Assembly (NCBI RefSeq): GCF_014697575.1
Contig: NZ_JACJSC010000012.1
Location: 1-64,000, forward strand
Source of the DNA: Planktothrix sp. FACHB-1365
Lineage (GTDB): Bacteria > Cyanobacteriota > Cyanobacteriia > Cyanobacteriales > Microcoleaceae
Length of the DNA: 64,000 nucleotides
Reading direction: 5' to 3'
Of this stretch, positions 54,826 through 63,864 are shown one piece after another. Below the pieces are notes generated by a model. That model was not told the origin of the DNA. It did no database searches and saw only the letters and a list, made by a program, of their open reading frames with translations. Position 1 is the first letter of the stretch. Each line of letters begins with the position of its first letter. The position numbers were made by a program, and so were the translations under genes.

Positions 54826-55800
54826 ATGACTAACCAAACTTTCCCCGTTTATTCGATTTCTATTAGTGGATTGCTATCTTGGCAATTACACGCCCTTAAT
54901 AATGAAGGAAATGAAGGAAATCAATCTTTAACTCGCCGTTACTATATAGTAGAAAAAGGCGACCCTGAACCCAAGTTTGTGAATGGGGTTTCGGGAGATA
55001 TGATTAAACATATTCAAGGGGAACATTTACATCGGGTTGCGATTGAATCAGGATTATCTTTATCTCAAGGGGGTCAACAACTGAATCCCGACCGTATTGG
55101 CTATGATATTGAATTAGCTGAAAAACAGAAAACCTCTTTATTTGCAGAAGGAGAAACGGATTTATCCTCTAAAACCGCTAAAGTTTTGCAACTCTGTGCG
55201 ATTAGCGATTTAGAAGGGTTTATGGTGACAGAAAAGAAAGGACAAACCCTTAAACGAGAATCTGTAATTGAATTTGGCGCTGTCGTGGGTTTACCCAGTT
55301 TTGTGAAAACTCAAAGTTATTTTCATGCTAAATATGGCGTTGATAACCCGACTCCTTACAACGTACAAATTAGCTCAGGGTTATATGCAACGGTTCTCAA
55401 TATTGAAGCGTTTAGAATTGGTTATAATCCCCATAGTTTTCAATATGTAATTGATGGAATTGAACGCAAAAAACGTCTGGATGCTTTGCTTAAAAGTGTG
55501 CTCTATACTTATTTGCAACCCAATGGCGCGAAACGCAATACCAACTTACCCCACCCGGATCATTTTGAAGGCGTGATTACTTTTACAACCCGTCGCTGTC
55601 CTGCACCAATGATCAGTGCTTTAGAAGAAAGTTATATTCGTCAAATTGAAAGTATTTCTAATACCTTAAATCGACTGAATGGAGAAGAAACCGTGCAGTT
55701 ATTGACTTTTGAAAATTTAGCACAATTTGCAGAACGGATTGAAGAATTAATTGCGATTTCACAACCTTGGGAGAGTGAAAATGCCGAAGCGACAGAATAA
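54826..55800 (+). CDS. cas7: Cas7 backbone subunit (DevR family, type I)
   Basis: 324 aa. SISISGLLSWQLHALNNEGNEGNQSLTRRYYI...NGVSGDMIKHIQGEHLHR is the DevR/Cst2/Csa2 Cas7 pattern (His-containing loop and GxSGxxxKH). AAGGAG lies 9 bp before the ATG. It overlaps the cas5 start by 20 bp, so translation is coupled. It polymerises along the crRNA spacer. Confidence 0.87.
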   Translation: MTNQTFPVYSISISGLLSWQLHALNNEGNEGNQSLTRRYYIVEKGDPEPKFVNGVSGDMIKHIQGEHLHRVAIESGLSLSQGGQQLNPDRIGYDIELAEKQKTSLFAEGETDLSSKTAKVLQLCAISDLEGFMVTEKKGQTLKRESVIEFGAVVGLPSFVKTQSYFHAKYGVDNPTPYNVQISSGLYATVLNIEAFRIGYNPHSFQYVIDGIERKKRLDALLKSVLYTYLQPNGAKRNTNLPHPDHFEGVITFTTRRCPAPMISALEESYIRQIESISNTLNRLNGEETVQLLTFENLAQFAERIEELIAISQPWESENAEATE

Positions 55801-56605
55801 ATCTAATCCCTCAAATCCCGATAACGTACAATTAGATATTTTCAGTATTAAACCTGAAACTAATCCGATTGTAGCACCTGAACCTCAAAAAATATCCCCT
55901 AAAAATCAATGGTTAACGGTTAGTTATCAGCCTGTTAGTTTATTTTCTCTAAAGCGTTCTGATGCAACGAGTATGGCTGCACGGTCAAATTTAGTTCCAA
56001 CTCCCTACGCGATTAAAATGGCGCTGTTGAAAGTGTTATTAGAAGGGGAAGGTAAGACAAATTTAACGAATTTTGATCGTTGGATTAAAGGGGAATTTAG
56101 TTGGATTCGAGACTTACAAATTTTTATCCAACCGCCAGAACGTTTAGTAGTTAATCGCAATGGTTATAAACTCAGATACTATGACCAAACGGCGGATAAA
56201 GCCGATAAAACTAGACCCACTGTACCGATGCAAGATGGGTTTGTATTTCGGGAATGGTTATTTTTAGAAGGGAATTTACAGATTTGTTGTGGCCCCACTT
56301 CTCGCTGTTTAGAACTAAAGCAATTATTAGCTCAAATCAACTATTTTGGCAAGCGAGGCTGTTTTTTTCAATATTTACCGGAAGAAACCCAAGAAACAGT
56401 TACCCCTCAATTTCAACCCCGTCCTGAACAAAGTTTTGTGATACAACCCCTAGATGATTTAGGATCTAAAACAACCTTTAACAAAATCAATCCCTACTCG
56501 ACGGATAAAGCACAATTAGACAAAGACCGGGTAATTAAACCGGGATTATTACCTTTACAACTCATTGCCAGTAGTGCAAAATATGACATCTACCACCGAA
56601 ATTAA
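55781..56605 (+). CDS. cas5: Cas5-like RAMP subunit of the type I complex
   Basis: 274 aa from the ATG at 55781 (MPKRQNKSNPSN); an ATG at 55751 lies deeper in cas7 and lacks support. SYQPVSLFSLKRSDATSMAARSNLVPTPYAIKMALLKVLLEG is a Cas5-type RAMP opening. The N-terminal 45 residues are disordered. Expected to hold the 5' handle (ACTGAAAC) of the crRNA. Its end overlaps cas6 by 23 bp. Confidence 0.75.
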   Translation: MPKRQNKSNPSNPDNVQLDIFSIKPETNPIVAPEPQKISPKNQWLTVSYQPVSLFSLKRSDATSMAARSNLVPTPYAIKMALLKVLLEGEGKTNLTNFDRWIKGEFSWIRDLQIFIQPPERLVVNRNGYKLRYYDQTADKADKTRPTVPMQDGFVFREWLFLEGNLQICCGPTSRCLELKQLLAQINYFGKRGCFFQYLPEETQETVTPQFQPRPEQSFVIQPLDDLGSKTTFNKINPYSTDKAQLDKDRVIKPGLLPLQLIASSAKYDIYHRN

Positions 56606-57599
56606 CTCGCAAATTGCTGGATTAAGTGTTGTTTTACAACCCAGTAATAAAACGAATACAACGCCGTTAAACAGTTGGTTATTGGATTTGAAAACTGCTC
56701 CGAACTGGATACCTTTAGCTAAACACAATGGGATTAATAAAGTGTTAGCTGTTTTACCCAATTGTGAAAAATATCCTGAGCTTTTACAGCATATTTTTAA
56801 ACACATTAGTTATGGGACAGTTTTGGAATGGGAGGGCAAATCTTTTGAATTAACCGGAGTTGAGATTGATAATCACGATTTGCACGCTTTAGAAATTGCT
56901 GTTTTTGCATCTGATATTTTACCTCATACGTTAGGACGAGCCATTCATGCTCAATGCTTTCAATGGTTAGCAAATGCTAGTCCTGATTTAGCAGAAGAAT
57001 TACATTCGCAAGCAATATTCCCGATTACTTTATCCACAAAACCGAGTCCTTCCCGAAATCAAATTTATATCAGAATTGGGATATTAAAACGGCAATTACT
57101 CGCTCCTTTACTGTGGGGAATGAGTCGGAATATTGGGTGTGATATTACTTTAACGGGGATTCCTTGTCGGTTAGGAAAATGGATTGATATTAAGCATTCT
57201 GCTAGTTATGAAAGCTTAATGCAAGTCCCACCTCAAAAGATGATTACCCTTGAATTTTTATCCCCAACCAGTTTTAAGCAAGGACAAAAAATTCAACCGT
57301 TTCCGTTACCGGAATTAGTCTTTTCTAGTTTACTTCGACGTTGGAATCATTTAGCACCCGAAGCTTATCAATTACCTCAAATTGAATGGGATGGATTTAT
57401 TTGTGCTTATGACTTAAAAACAGTGGCTTTAAAAATGAAATCTGACCCAGAAATTGGGGGCAAAGGATGGGTACGTTATCAATTTTCTGATCCTCAACAA
57501 GCTCAAATTGCCACAACTTTAGCTCATTTTGCAGGCTTTGCGGGAGTCGGACGCAAAACAACAATGGGGATGGGTCAGACAAGAATCAATCATCAGTAA
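56583..57599 (+). CDS. cas6: Cas6 crRNA-processing endoribonuclease
   Basis: 338 aa from the ATG at 56583. The C-terminal glycine-rich loop GFAGVGRKTTMGMGQTRI is diagnostic of Cas6. A His-rich middle (HALEIAVFASDILPHTLGRAIHAQC) may hold the active site. It is the only cas6 in the locus, so it should process the array for both type I and type III-D modules. Its last codons lie within a 92-bp tandem duplication that follows the gene. Confidence 0.85.
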   Translation: MTSTTEINSQIAGLSVVLQPSNKTNTTPLNSWLLDLKTAPNWIPLAKHNGINKVLAVLPNCEKYPELLQHIFKHISYGTVLEWEGKSFELTGVEIDNHDLHALEIAVFASDILPHTLGRAIHAQCFQWLANASPDLAEELHSQAIFPITLSTKPSPSRNQIYIRIGILKRQLLAPLLWGMSRNIGCDITLTGIPCRLGKWIDIKHSASYESLMQVPPQKMITLEFLSPTSFKQGQKIQPFPLPELVFSSLLRRWNHLAPEAYQLPQIEWDGFICAYDLKTVALKMKSDPEIGGKGWVRYQFSDPQQAQIATTLAHFAGFAGVGRKTTMGMGQTRINHQ

Positions 57600-57768
57600 T
57601 TAAGAAACCGGGTTTCTTTCAGGGACTCAATTAAATCAGCAGAAGATTTGTAGAGAAACCCGGTTTCTAGCTCATCATCAGTTATCAGTAATTAAGAAAC
57701 CGGGTTTCTTTCAGGGACAATTAAATCAGCAGAAGATTTGTAGAGAAACCCGGTTTCTAGCTCATCAT
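57592..57768. repeat. Tandem duplication with AGAAACCGGGTTTCT palindromes
   Basis: Two copies with a 92-bp period (57592-57678 and 57684-57768) differ by a 2-3 bp indel. Each contains two oppositely placed copies of AGAAACCSGGTTTCT. The first copy includes the last codons and stop of cas6. Related palindromes occur at 28643-28672 after the LpxB-like gene. Confidence 0.88.
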
Positions 57769-57786
57769 AACATTGGGATCAATTAG

Positions 57787-58368
57787 ATGGAACAGTATCT
57801 ACAATTAGCCTATTTGAACGCTTGGGAATATTGCCCGCGTCGATTTTATTTAGAATATCAATTAGGCGAAATGGAGGATAACGAACATATTATTGTTGGA
57901 CGTTATCTTCATGAAAATATTAATGAAGAAGGGACAACCATTGAAGGGGATACGATTATTCATCGTCAACAGTGGGTTTGGAGTGAACATCTGAAAGTGA
58001 GTGGCATTATTGATGCGGTGGAAGAACGAGACGGTCAACTGATTCCTTTGGAATATAAAAAAGGAAAAATGGCAGAACATCTTAATGATCATTTTCAACT
58101 TTGTGCGGCGGCTTTGTGTTTAGAAGAACGCACTGGAAGAGAAATTTTTTATGGTGAAATTTTCTATCACGGAAATCGCCGTCGCCAACAAGTTAAATTT
58201 ACTTCTCAGTTACGACAAATGACTGTAGATGCGATCGCTTCCGCCCACCAAACCGCCGCCGGAAAAATCCCTTTTCCCATTGAAAATTCCAAAAAATGCC
58301 AAGCTTGCAGCTTAATGGGAATTTGTCTGCCTTTTGAAGTTAAAACACTGATTCATCAAGGAGTTTAA
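57787..58368 (+). CDS. cas4: Cas4 iron-sulfur exonuclease (adaptation)
   Basis: 193 aa. PD-(D/E)xK core D76 (GIIDAVEE), E89 and K91 (PLEYKKG). Four cysteines C16, C171, C174 and C180 bind the 4Fe-4S cluster. Cas4 trims prespacers and helps choose PAM-containing ends. cas1 follows after 6 bp. Confidence 0.94.
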   Translation: MEQYLQLAYLNAWEYCPRRFYLEYQLGEMEDNEHIIVGRYLHENINEEGTTIEGDTIIHRQQWVWSEHLKVSGIIDAVEERDGQLIPLEYKKGKMAEHLNDHFQLCAAALCLEERTGREIFYGEIFYHGNRRRQQVKFTSQLRQMTVDAIASAHQTAAGKIPFPIENSKKCQACSLMGICLPFEVKTLIHQGV

Positions 58369-58374
58369 ATTAAA

Positions 58375-59352
58375 ATGTCTATTCTGTATGTCACTCAACC
58401 TCAAGCTATTTTAAGTAAAACCTATGAAGCGTTTACCATTGCCATTCAAGAAGAAAATGGCAACTGGAAAAAGCAATCTATTCCGGCTCAAACGGTAGAA
58501 CAAGTTGTTTTAATGGGGAATCCCCAAGTCACGGGTGATGCTTTCACTTATGCTTTAGAATTGGGGATGCCTATTCACTATTTAACCAGTTTTGGGAAAT
58601 ATTTAGGCAGTGCTTTACCGGGATATTCTCGCAATGGTGCGTTACGGTTAGCCCAGTTTGAATTGTATCAAGATACAAAACGGCGATTAGAATTAGTCAA
58701 AACTATTGTATCGGCTAAAATTCAAAATCAATCTACGGTTTTGTATCGTCAGAAAATTGCCGACAGTCCTTTGAAAACTTATAAGAAATTAGTGTCTCAA
58801 AAGGCAACTTTAGATGAAGTTCGAGGGGTGGAAGGAATTGCGGCTAAAGATTATTTTGCGGAATGGTCGGCTATGTTAAAAGAACCTTGGTCTTTTCCCG
58901 GTCGAAATCGTCGTCCTCCCACTGACCCAGTTAATGCGTTATTGAGTTTTGCTTATGGTTTATTGCGGGTACAAGTAACAGCGGCTGTTCATTTAGTTGG
59001 ACTCGATCCTTATATTGGGTATTTGCATGAAGTCAGTCGCGGTCAACCTGCAATGGTGTTGGATTTAATGGAAGAATTTCGTCCTTTGGTGGCGGATAGT
59101 TTGGTGTTATCGGTTTTAAATAAACGGGAAATTCAACCGGATGATTTTACTGAAAGTTTGGGTGCTTATCGCCTCAGTGATGATGGACGCAAGCGATTTT
59201 TACAAGGGTTTGAACGCAAAATGAATGATGAGTTTAAGCATCCTATTTTTGAGTATCGTTGTACCTATCGACGCGCTATTGAATTACAAGCTCGATTGTT
59301 AGGACGGTATTTACAAGAGGGAATTCCTTACAAACCATTGGTGTTACGATGA
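58375..59352 (+). CDS. cas1: Cas1 integrase
   Basis: 325 aa. Catalytic residues E153 (VEGIAAKDYF), H218 (YLHEVSRGQPA), D230 and E233 (VLDLMEEFRP) are all present. The N-terminal beta domain (ILYVTQPQAILSKTYEAF) mediates dimerisation. It overlaps cas2 by 4 bp (ATGA). Confidence 0.97.
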   Translation: MSILYVTQPQAILSKTYEAFTIAIQEENGNWKKQSIPAQTVEQVVLMGNPQVTGDAFTYALELGMPIHYLTSFGKYLGSALPGYSRNGALRLAQFELYQDTKRRLELVKTIVSAKIQNQSTVLYRQKIADSPLKTYKKLVSQKATLDEVRGVEGIAAKDYFAEWSAMLKEPWSFPGRNRRPPTDPVNALLSFAYGLLRVQVTAAVHLVGLDPYIGYLHEVSRGQPAMVLDLMEEFRPLVADSLVLSVLNKREIQPDDFTESLGAYRLSDDGRKRFLQGFERKMNDEFKHPIFEYRCTYRRAIELQARLLGRYLQEGIPYKPLVLR

Positions 59353-59645
59353 AGGATACTTTATTTTATTTGATCATTTACGATTTACCCGATACGAAAG
59401 CGGCGAATAAACGTCGGACAAGGTTACATAAGTTGTTGTCGGGTTACGGAAAATGGTGTCAATATAGTGTTTTTGAATGCTTTTTAACAAGTATTCAGTT
59501 TGTGAACTTACAACACCAAATTGAGAAATTGATTAAGCCTGCTGAGGATTCAGTGCGGATTTATGTTTTGGATGCGGGTTCTCGGAAACGAACGATTACT
59601 TATGGTTCTGAGCAACCCCGTCAAGATCAGGCGATTGTGATTTAG
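59349..59645 (+). CDS. cas2: Cas2
   Basis: 98 aa ferredoxin-like protein. LIIYDLPDTKAANKRRTRLHKLLSGYGKWCQYSVFEC is conserved, with the key Asp at D12. Structural partner of Cas1 in spacer integration. Last protein gene before the leader and array. Confidence 0.97.
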   Translation: MKDTLFYLIIYDLPDTKAANKRRTRLHKLLSGYGKWCQYSVFECFLTSIQFVNLQHQIEKLIKPAEDSVRIYVLDAGSRKRTITYGSEQPRQDQAIVI

Positions 59646-59666
59646 TTGTATTTGATAGGATTGACT

Positions 59667-59797
59667 GTAAGCTGCTACGCATTTTATTTGACAGTCAGTT
59701 TTTCGGATCTTCTTGTGGGATGGGCATCCTGCCCGTCTTAGTATTGGATTTAGATGCGTAATAGCTTACCCTGTTTTTGCTAAAGACAGGGTTTTTG
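59667..59797 (+). terminator. Inverted repeats and terminator after cas2
   Basis: A 16-bp arm at 59667-59682 pairs at 14 positions with 59754-59769. A rho-independent terminator CCCTGT-N11-ACAGGG-TTTTT follows at 59769-59797. It separates the cas operon from the array promoter. Confidence 0.8.
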
Positions 59798-59817
59798 TTT
59801 ATCACAGACTTTTACTC

Positions 59818-59846
59818 TTGACAAGGGGTTGTCTTTGGTTTACTAT
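59818..59846 (+). promoter_or_regulatory. Sigma70-type promoter of the CRISPR leader
   Basis: TTGACA (59818-59823), a 17-bp spacer and TACTAT (59841-59846). The predicted start is about 59853. The -35 box is a consensus match. Confidence 0.85.
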
Positions 59847-60050
59847 AGTTTTCGTGAATCGAAGCGGGGGCTAAATCCTGGGGGGATTCACGAAAAACGC
59901 CAGAACCTTGACAATTCAATAGTTTTTATTGTTGAATTCGGTTAGTTATTGCTAATCTATTGCAATAACGAAGGCTGAAACGAGGCAAAAAATGAGGTTC
60001 ACGAAAACTGGCTTCAGAATGCCTACTCTGTCCCAGTTTCAGGGGGCAGA
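59847..60050 (+). promoter_or_regulatory. CRISPR leader with three inverted repeats
   Basis: About 200 nt of untranslated leader. TTTTCGTGAATC (59849-59860) pairs perfectly with 59885-59896, and TTCACGAAAA recurs at 59998-60007 as an alternative partner. AATTCAA/TTGAATT lies near 59917-59938, and GTTATTGC/GCAATAAC at 59945-59969. Such elements could be anchoring sites for adaptation factors or transcript structure. Confidence 0.7.
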
Positions 60051-61127
60051 CTTTCAACTAATAGAATCCCGTTCGCGGGACTGAAACTTGGGAGTGCGAT
60101 CACTATCCTCTGAAAGTTCATCTAAACTTTCAACTAATAGAATCCCGTTCGCGGGACTGAAACAGCAAAAGTAATGTATCGGGCGACGGTCATCCCCACT
60201 TTCAACTAATAGAATCCCGTTCGCGGGACTGAAACTAACAGTGGGTTAAACCTCTATGACTCTCAAGGTGGATTAGGCTTTCAACTAATAGAATCCCGTT
60301 CGCGGGACTGAAACAAGATTTCTACAATATTGAACAACTCAAACATCATCACTTTCAACTAATAGAATCCCGTTCGCGGGACTGAAACCTAAAAGTTCAG
60401 GATAAGCGATTTCCAACGATTCGTCTTTCAACTAATAGAATCCCGTTCGCGGGACTGAAACCTGTTTGGGGAGAAAATACGACACAAGTTAATAAGCACT
60501 TTCAACTAATAGAATCCCGTTCGCGGGACTGAAACAAAATGAACGCCATACCAAATCATCAAGGATTACGATCTTTCAACTAATAGAATCCCGTTCGCGG
60601 GACTGAAACAATATCCCGTAGGTTTTACCTTTGGAGTCGTATTCGCTTTCAACTAATAGAATCCCGTTCGCGGGACTGAAACTCTCTACTTCTTTATTGA
60701 CTATTGAATCAATCTATCTTTCAACTAATAGAATCCCGTTCGCGGGACTGAAACTTTGCTCACAGTCAAGATTTAATTCAAGTTGTTCACCTTTCAACTA
60801 ATAGAATCCCGTTCGCGGGACTGAAACAGCAATGCTGAAGCTATGGCATTAAGACGGGCTGCGGCTACTTTCAACTAATAGAATCCCGTTCGCGGGACTG
60901 AAACATTATGATTGATGAGTTTGGGCTTTACGCTCCCAGCTTTCAACTAATAGAATCCCGTTCGCGGGACTGAAACTCAACTAGAAAATGAAAGATTTGA
61001 TGAACTCAATAACTTTCTTTCAACTAATAGAATCCCGTTCGCGGGACTGAAACTCTAAATTAATCATAGGAACTTCAACCCGTGGAACTACTTTCAACTA
61101 ATAGAATCCCGTTCGCGGGACTGAAAC
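60051..61127 (+). CRISPR. CRISPR array, 15 repeats of 37 bp, 14 spacers
   Basis: All 15 repeats are identical as read here: they start CTTTCAACTAATAG, contain the stem TCCCG-TTCG-CGGGA and end GGGACTGAAAC. Spacers are 35-42 bp (39, 35, 42, 37, 36, 37, 37, 36, 35, 36, 40, 35, 40, 37). The GAAAC 3' end and the promoter upstream put transcription on the plus strand, with an expected 5' handle ACTGAAAC. The absence of decayed repeats suggests recent activity. Confidence 0.98.
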
Positions 61128-61177
61128 CCAAAGATTGACCATTGAACTACTGTTGAAAGACAGCCCTGAAGGGCTTA

Positions 61178-61516
61178 CTACGGGGTGCGTAAACCAAAAT
61201 AAGTTAAAATTAAATCGGTATTTCCTATGTTGGTGACTTCGTGAACTTCCCCAGGTTCCACTGCAATACAAACCCCTGGTTTTAATTCATAATCTGTACC
61301 ATTAATCGCCATATTTCCCCAACCCGATTCTACAAAAAAAACTTCACACATATCAGCATGGGAATGACCACCCGCCACTTGTCCGGGGGCAAAACAGGCT
61401 TGAGAAAAATTGGTTAAATGGGGTAAATCTCCTAAACTCAACATCACCTTTTTTTTAATCGCTGGATTATGGGAAACTTCCTGTTCTGGAATTTGGTTTA
61501 AATCGGTTATTTTCAT
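61178..61516 (-). CDS. Cupin-domain protein
   Basis: 112 aa, one beta-barrel with metal ligands in GHSHADMCEVFFVESGWGNMAINGTDYEL and PGEVHEVTNIG. Unlinked in function to the array as far as can be seen; its 3' end is 51 bp from the last repeat. Confidence 0.85.
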   Translation of the reverse strand: MKITDLNQIPEQEVSHNPAIKKKVMLSLGDLPHLTNFSQACFAPGQVAGGHSHADMCEVFFVESGWGNMAINGTDYELKPGVCIAVEPGEVHEVTNIGNTDLILTYFGLRTP

Positions 61517-61554
61517 AAAAATTAAACATACAATTTCTTTTAATTTTACTAAAT

Positions 61555-62064
61555 TTATGTTATTTTGTCAATTAATTTAGCTAAACAATCTTTAACCGTT
61601 TGAATAGCAGATTCAGGAGAATTCACAATAAAAACTCGTTTTGGGGCTAAAGATTTAAAAAAACTTTGACTTTCTAAGTTTTGATTTAATAAAATAACAC
61701 ACTTATTTTGTTTAATTGCTAACGCAATTTCGGAAGCAGTTCCGGCTCCCATTCCACAAGCAATAATAACATCAGAAGATAACACATTAATAGTATTTCT
61801 AGCCTGACCTAAATTGGTAAAAATCGCAATATCTACCGCCTCAGACATTCCTTGACTATCCCCATTCGGTAAAATTCCCAACGTTAAACCCTTGGCTAAT
61901 TTTGCCCCTTGATTAGCCGCTTCCATGACTCCCCTATTTCGACCTCCTGTTAATAAAACCCATCCTGATTCAGCAATCAATTGACCCAATTGATACCCAT
62001 GATCAACATCCAGGGGCGTTGCTCCTTCTCCCGGCCCCATAATACCAATGATAATTTTTTTCAT
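61555..62064 (-). CDS. SLOG/TIGR00725-family nucleotide-binding protein
   Basis: 169 aa from the ATG at 62064 (MKKIIIGIMGPGEGA). Motifs GPGEG, LLTGGRNRGVMEAANQGAKLAKG and ACGMGAGTASEIALAIKQNK are typical of the LOG/SLOG Rossmann-like fold that binds nucleotides. Role unknown. The upstream DUF389 gene is divergent. Confidence 0.8.
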   Translation of the reverse strand: MKKIIIGIMGPGEGATPLDVDHGYQLGQLIAESGWVLLTGGRNRGVMEAANQGAKLAKGLTLGILPNGDSQGMSEAVDIAIFTNLGQARNTINVLSSDVIIACGMGAGTASEIALAIKQNKCVILLNQNLESQSFFKSLAPKRVFIVNSPESAIQTVKDCLAKLIDKIT

Positions 62065-62153
62065 AAATAATATGATAAGATGCCAGACATCTATTAATTT
62101 AGAGCGATCAATCATCGCTGATTTCTAAACCTTGAGAAATCTTAAGATTTGTT

Positions 62154-63116
62154 ATGAAAACTCAACTAAAGCTCAAAAAAGTATCCGGGGATACCTTAGT
62201 CCAAATGCGGCAGGATTTAATGGCTGAATCCCGACCGAGTTTTAACTACATGATTTTAGTCATAACGGCTTGTTTAATTGCGACTTTTGGATTACTGAGT
62301 AATAGTACAGCCGTCATTATTGGAGCCATGTTAGTCGCTCCCATTATGTTACCCTTGCGAGGATTAGCCTTTGGTATTTTAGAAAATGATCAAGAATTAT
62401 CTCGGTCTGGTATTATCTCGATTGTTGTGGGAACAGTAGTAGCACTGATCTTATCAATCACTTTAGGAAAAATAGTCGGAATTGAAGATTTTGGTTCAGA
62501 GGTTTTAGCGAGAACTGAACCCAATTTAATAGATTTAGGAATCGCTGTTGTAGCCGGGGGATTAAGCGGTTTTACTAAAGTTGAAAAGGGGATTAGTGAC
62601 GCGGTGGCTGGAACCGCAATTGCAGTGGCGTTAATGCCTCCTTTATGTGTCATTGGTTTAACGTTATCTCAAGGTTTTTATGATTTAAGCTATGGCGCAA
62701 CATTGCTTTATTTAACCAATTTAATTGGCATCGCCTTAGCTTGTATGATTGTTTTTGTTTTGGCAGGTTATTCCCAACTCAAAAGAGAATTTGTCATCAC
62801 ACTGATTGTGGCTTCTGTGTTAGCAATTCCTTTAGGCATTAGTTTTTTAAAGTTCGTAACTCAACTGCGGTTACAAACGGATTTAAGGAATATTTTTCAA
62901 GAAAAAACCTTAACGGGACAACGAGTAGATTTACAAGACACTCATATTAATTGGAAACAAAATCCTCCCACAGCTTATCTAAAAGTTCGTTCTACCGAAC
63001 CCGTTACCCCCAGACAAGTGCGTTTAGTTCAAGAGTTTATCAATCAAAAAATGAGACAGAATTTCACGTTGGTTTTCTTAGTTGAAGAGGTAGAACAAGT
63101 AGAAGCAGAGAAGTAA
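62154..63116 (+). CDS. DUF389 (TIGR00341-like) membrane protein
   Basis: 320 aa with about six helices. SNSTAVIIGAMLVAPIMLPLRGLAFG and GGLSGFTKVEKGISDAVAGTAIAVALMPPLCVIG are family hallmarks. C-terminal soluble domain of about 90 residues. The family is uncharacterised. Confidence 0.88.
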   Translation: MKTQLKLKKVSGDTLVQMRQDLMAESRPSFNYMILVITACLIATFGLLSNSTAVIIGAMLVAPIMLPLRGLAFGILENDQELSRSGIISIVVGTVVALILSITLGKIVGIEDFGSEVLARTEPNLIDLGIAVVAGGLSGFTKVEKGISDAVAGTAIAVALMPPLCVIGLTLSQGFYDLSYGATLLYLTNLIGIALACMIVFVLAGYSQLKREFVITLIVASVLAIPLGISFLKFVTQLRLQTDLRNIFQEKTLTGQRVDLQDTHINWKQNPPTAYLKVRSTEPVTPRQVRLVQEFINQKMRQNFTLVFLVEEVEQVEAEK

Positions 63117-63281
63117 TCAGTTGTCAGTTATCAGTCATCAGTTATCAGTCATCAGTAATTACTAATTACTAATTACTAATTAGTTGATTGACTCTCTCTT
63201 AACTCTTAACTCGTACAGGCACACCTGAGCGAAACCATATCTCTACACTGATAACTGATAACTGATAACTGATAACTGATT
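63117..63281. repeat. Short TCAGTTATCAG / ACTGATA / TAATTAC repeats
   Basis: Tandem ACTGATA units (near 63247-63280), TCAGTTATCAGTCATCAG and TAATTAC runs lie between the convergent DUF389 and DUF202 genes. Similar ACTGATA runs occur near 19998-20022. Confidence 0.8.
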
Positions 63282-63743
63282 TTAAAATCCGCCAAAATCA
63301 AGGGGGGTCGATACAGGACTGGTGAAGACAAAATAAATAATTCCCGCTCCTAATAATGCGATCGCTAAACTAAAAAGAATGACCCAACGATCAGGGGGTT
63401 CGTAGGTATCTTCTTCAATATCTCGACGCACAATAAAATATTGAAATGTGGATAATAATACCGTTAATAAACCCACTCCTGAAAATAATAATCCTAATTT
63501 CCAACCATAACCAGGGCCAGGAACAGCAACAGGTTGAAATGCACGGAGGCGTAAAATCACAACACCAAATCCCATTAAACCAACGGCGGTTCGCATCCAG
63601 GCGAGATAGGTTCGTTCATTCGCTAAGTGATCTCGAACGCGGGAAGGGTTCAATTTTTTGGGTTTCTGGATAATTTCTGCGGTAGAATCTGGTGATTTTA
63701 TGAATTCAGAGGCTTTGATTTGGGTGTAATCTTCAGTTTCCAT
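63282..63743 (-). CDS. DUF202 (YidH-family) membrane protein
   Basis: 153 aa. The soluble N-terminus is followed by RVRDHLANERTYLAWMRTAVGLMGFGVVILRLRAF, the DUF202 signature, and two further helices (LGLLFSGVGLLTVLLSTFQYF, WVILFSLAIALLGAGIIYFV). Function unknown. Confidence 0.88.
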   Translation of the reverse strand: METEDYTQIKASEFIKSPDSTAEIIQKPKKLNPSRVRDHLANERTYLAWMRTAVGLMGFGVVILRLRAFQPVAVPGPGYGWKLGLLFSGVGLLTVLLSTFQYFIVRRDIEEDTYEPPDRWVILFSLAIALLGAGIIYFVFTSPVSTPLDFGGF

Positions 63744-63864
63744 AGTTTAGGAAATTCAACAAAAATACAGAGAATCAACCAGGAAATCACTCTTGTTCAG
63801 GGTGACTTTAATTATCCCTTTTCTCCCTGTTTAAAGGGAGATAGGGAAACATAGTTAGAAGCTT

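Noticed and set aside
60051-61127. Self-targeting spacers within the window
   Set aside because: I compared the spacers by eye and found no match to other parts of the window; a full genome search was not possible.
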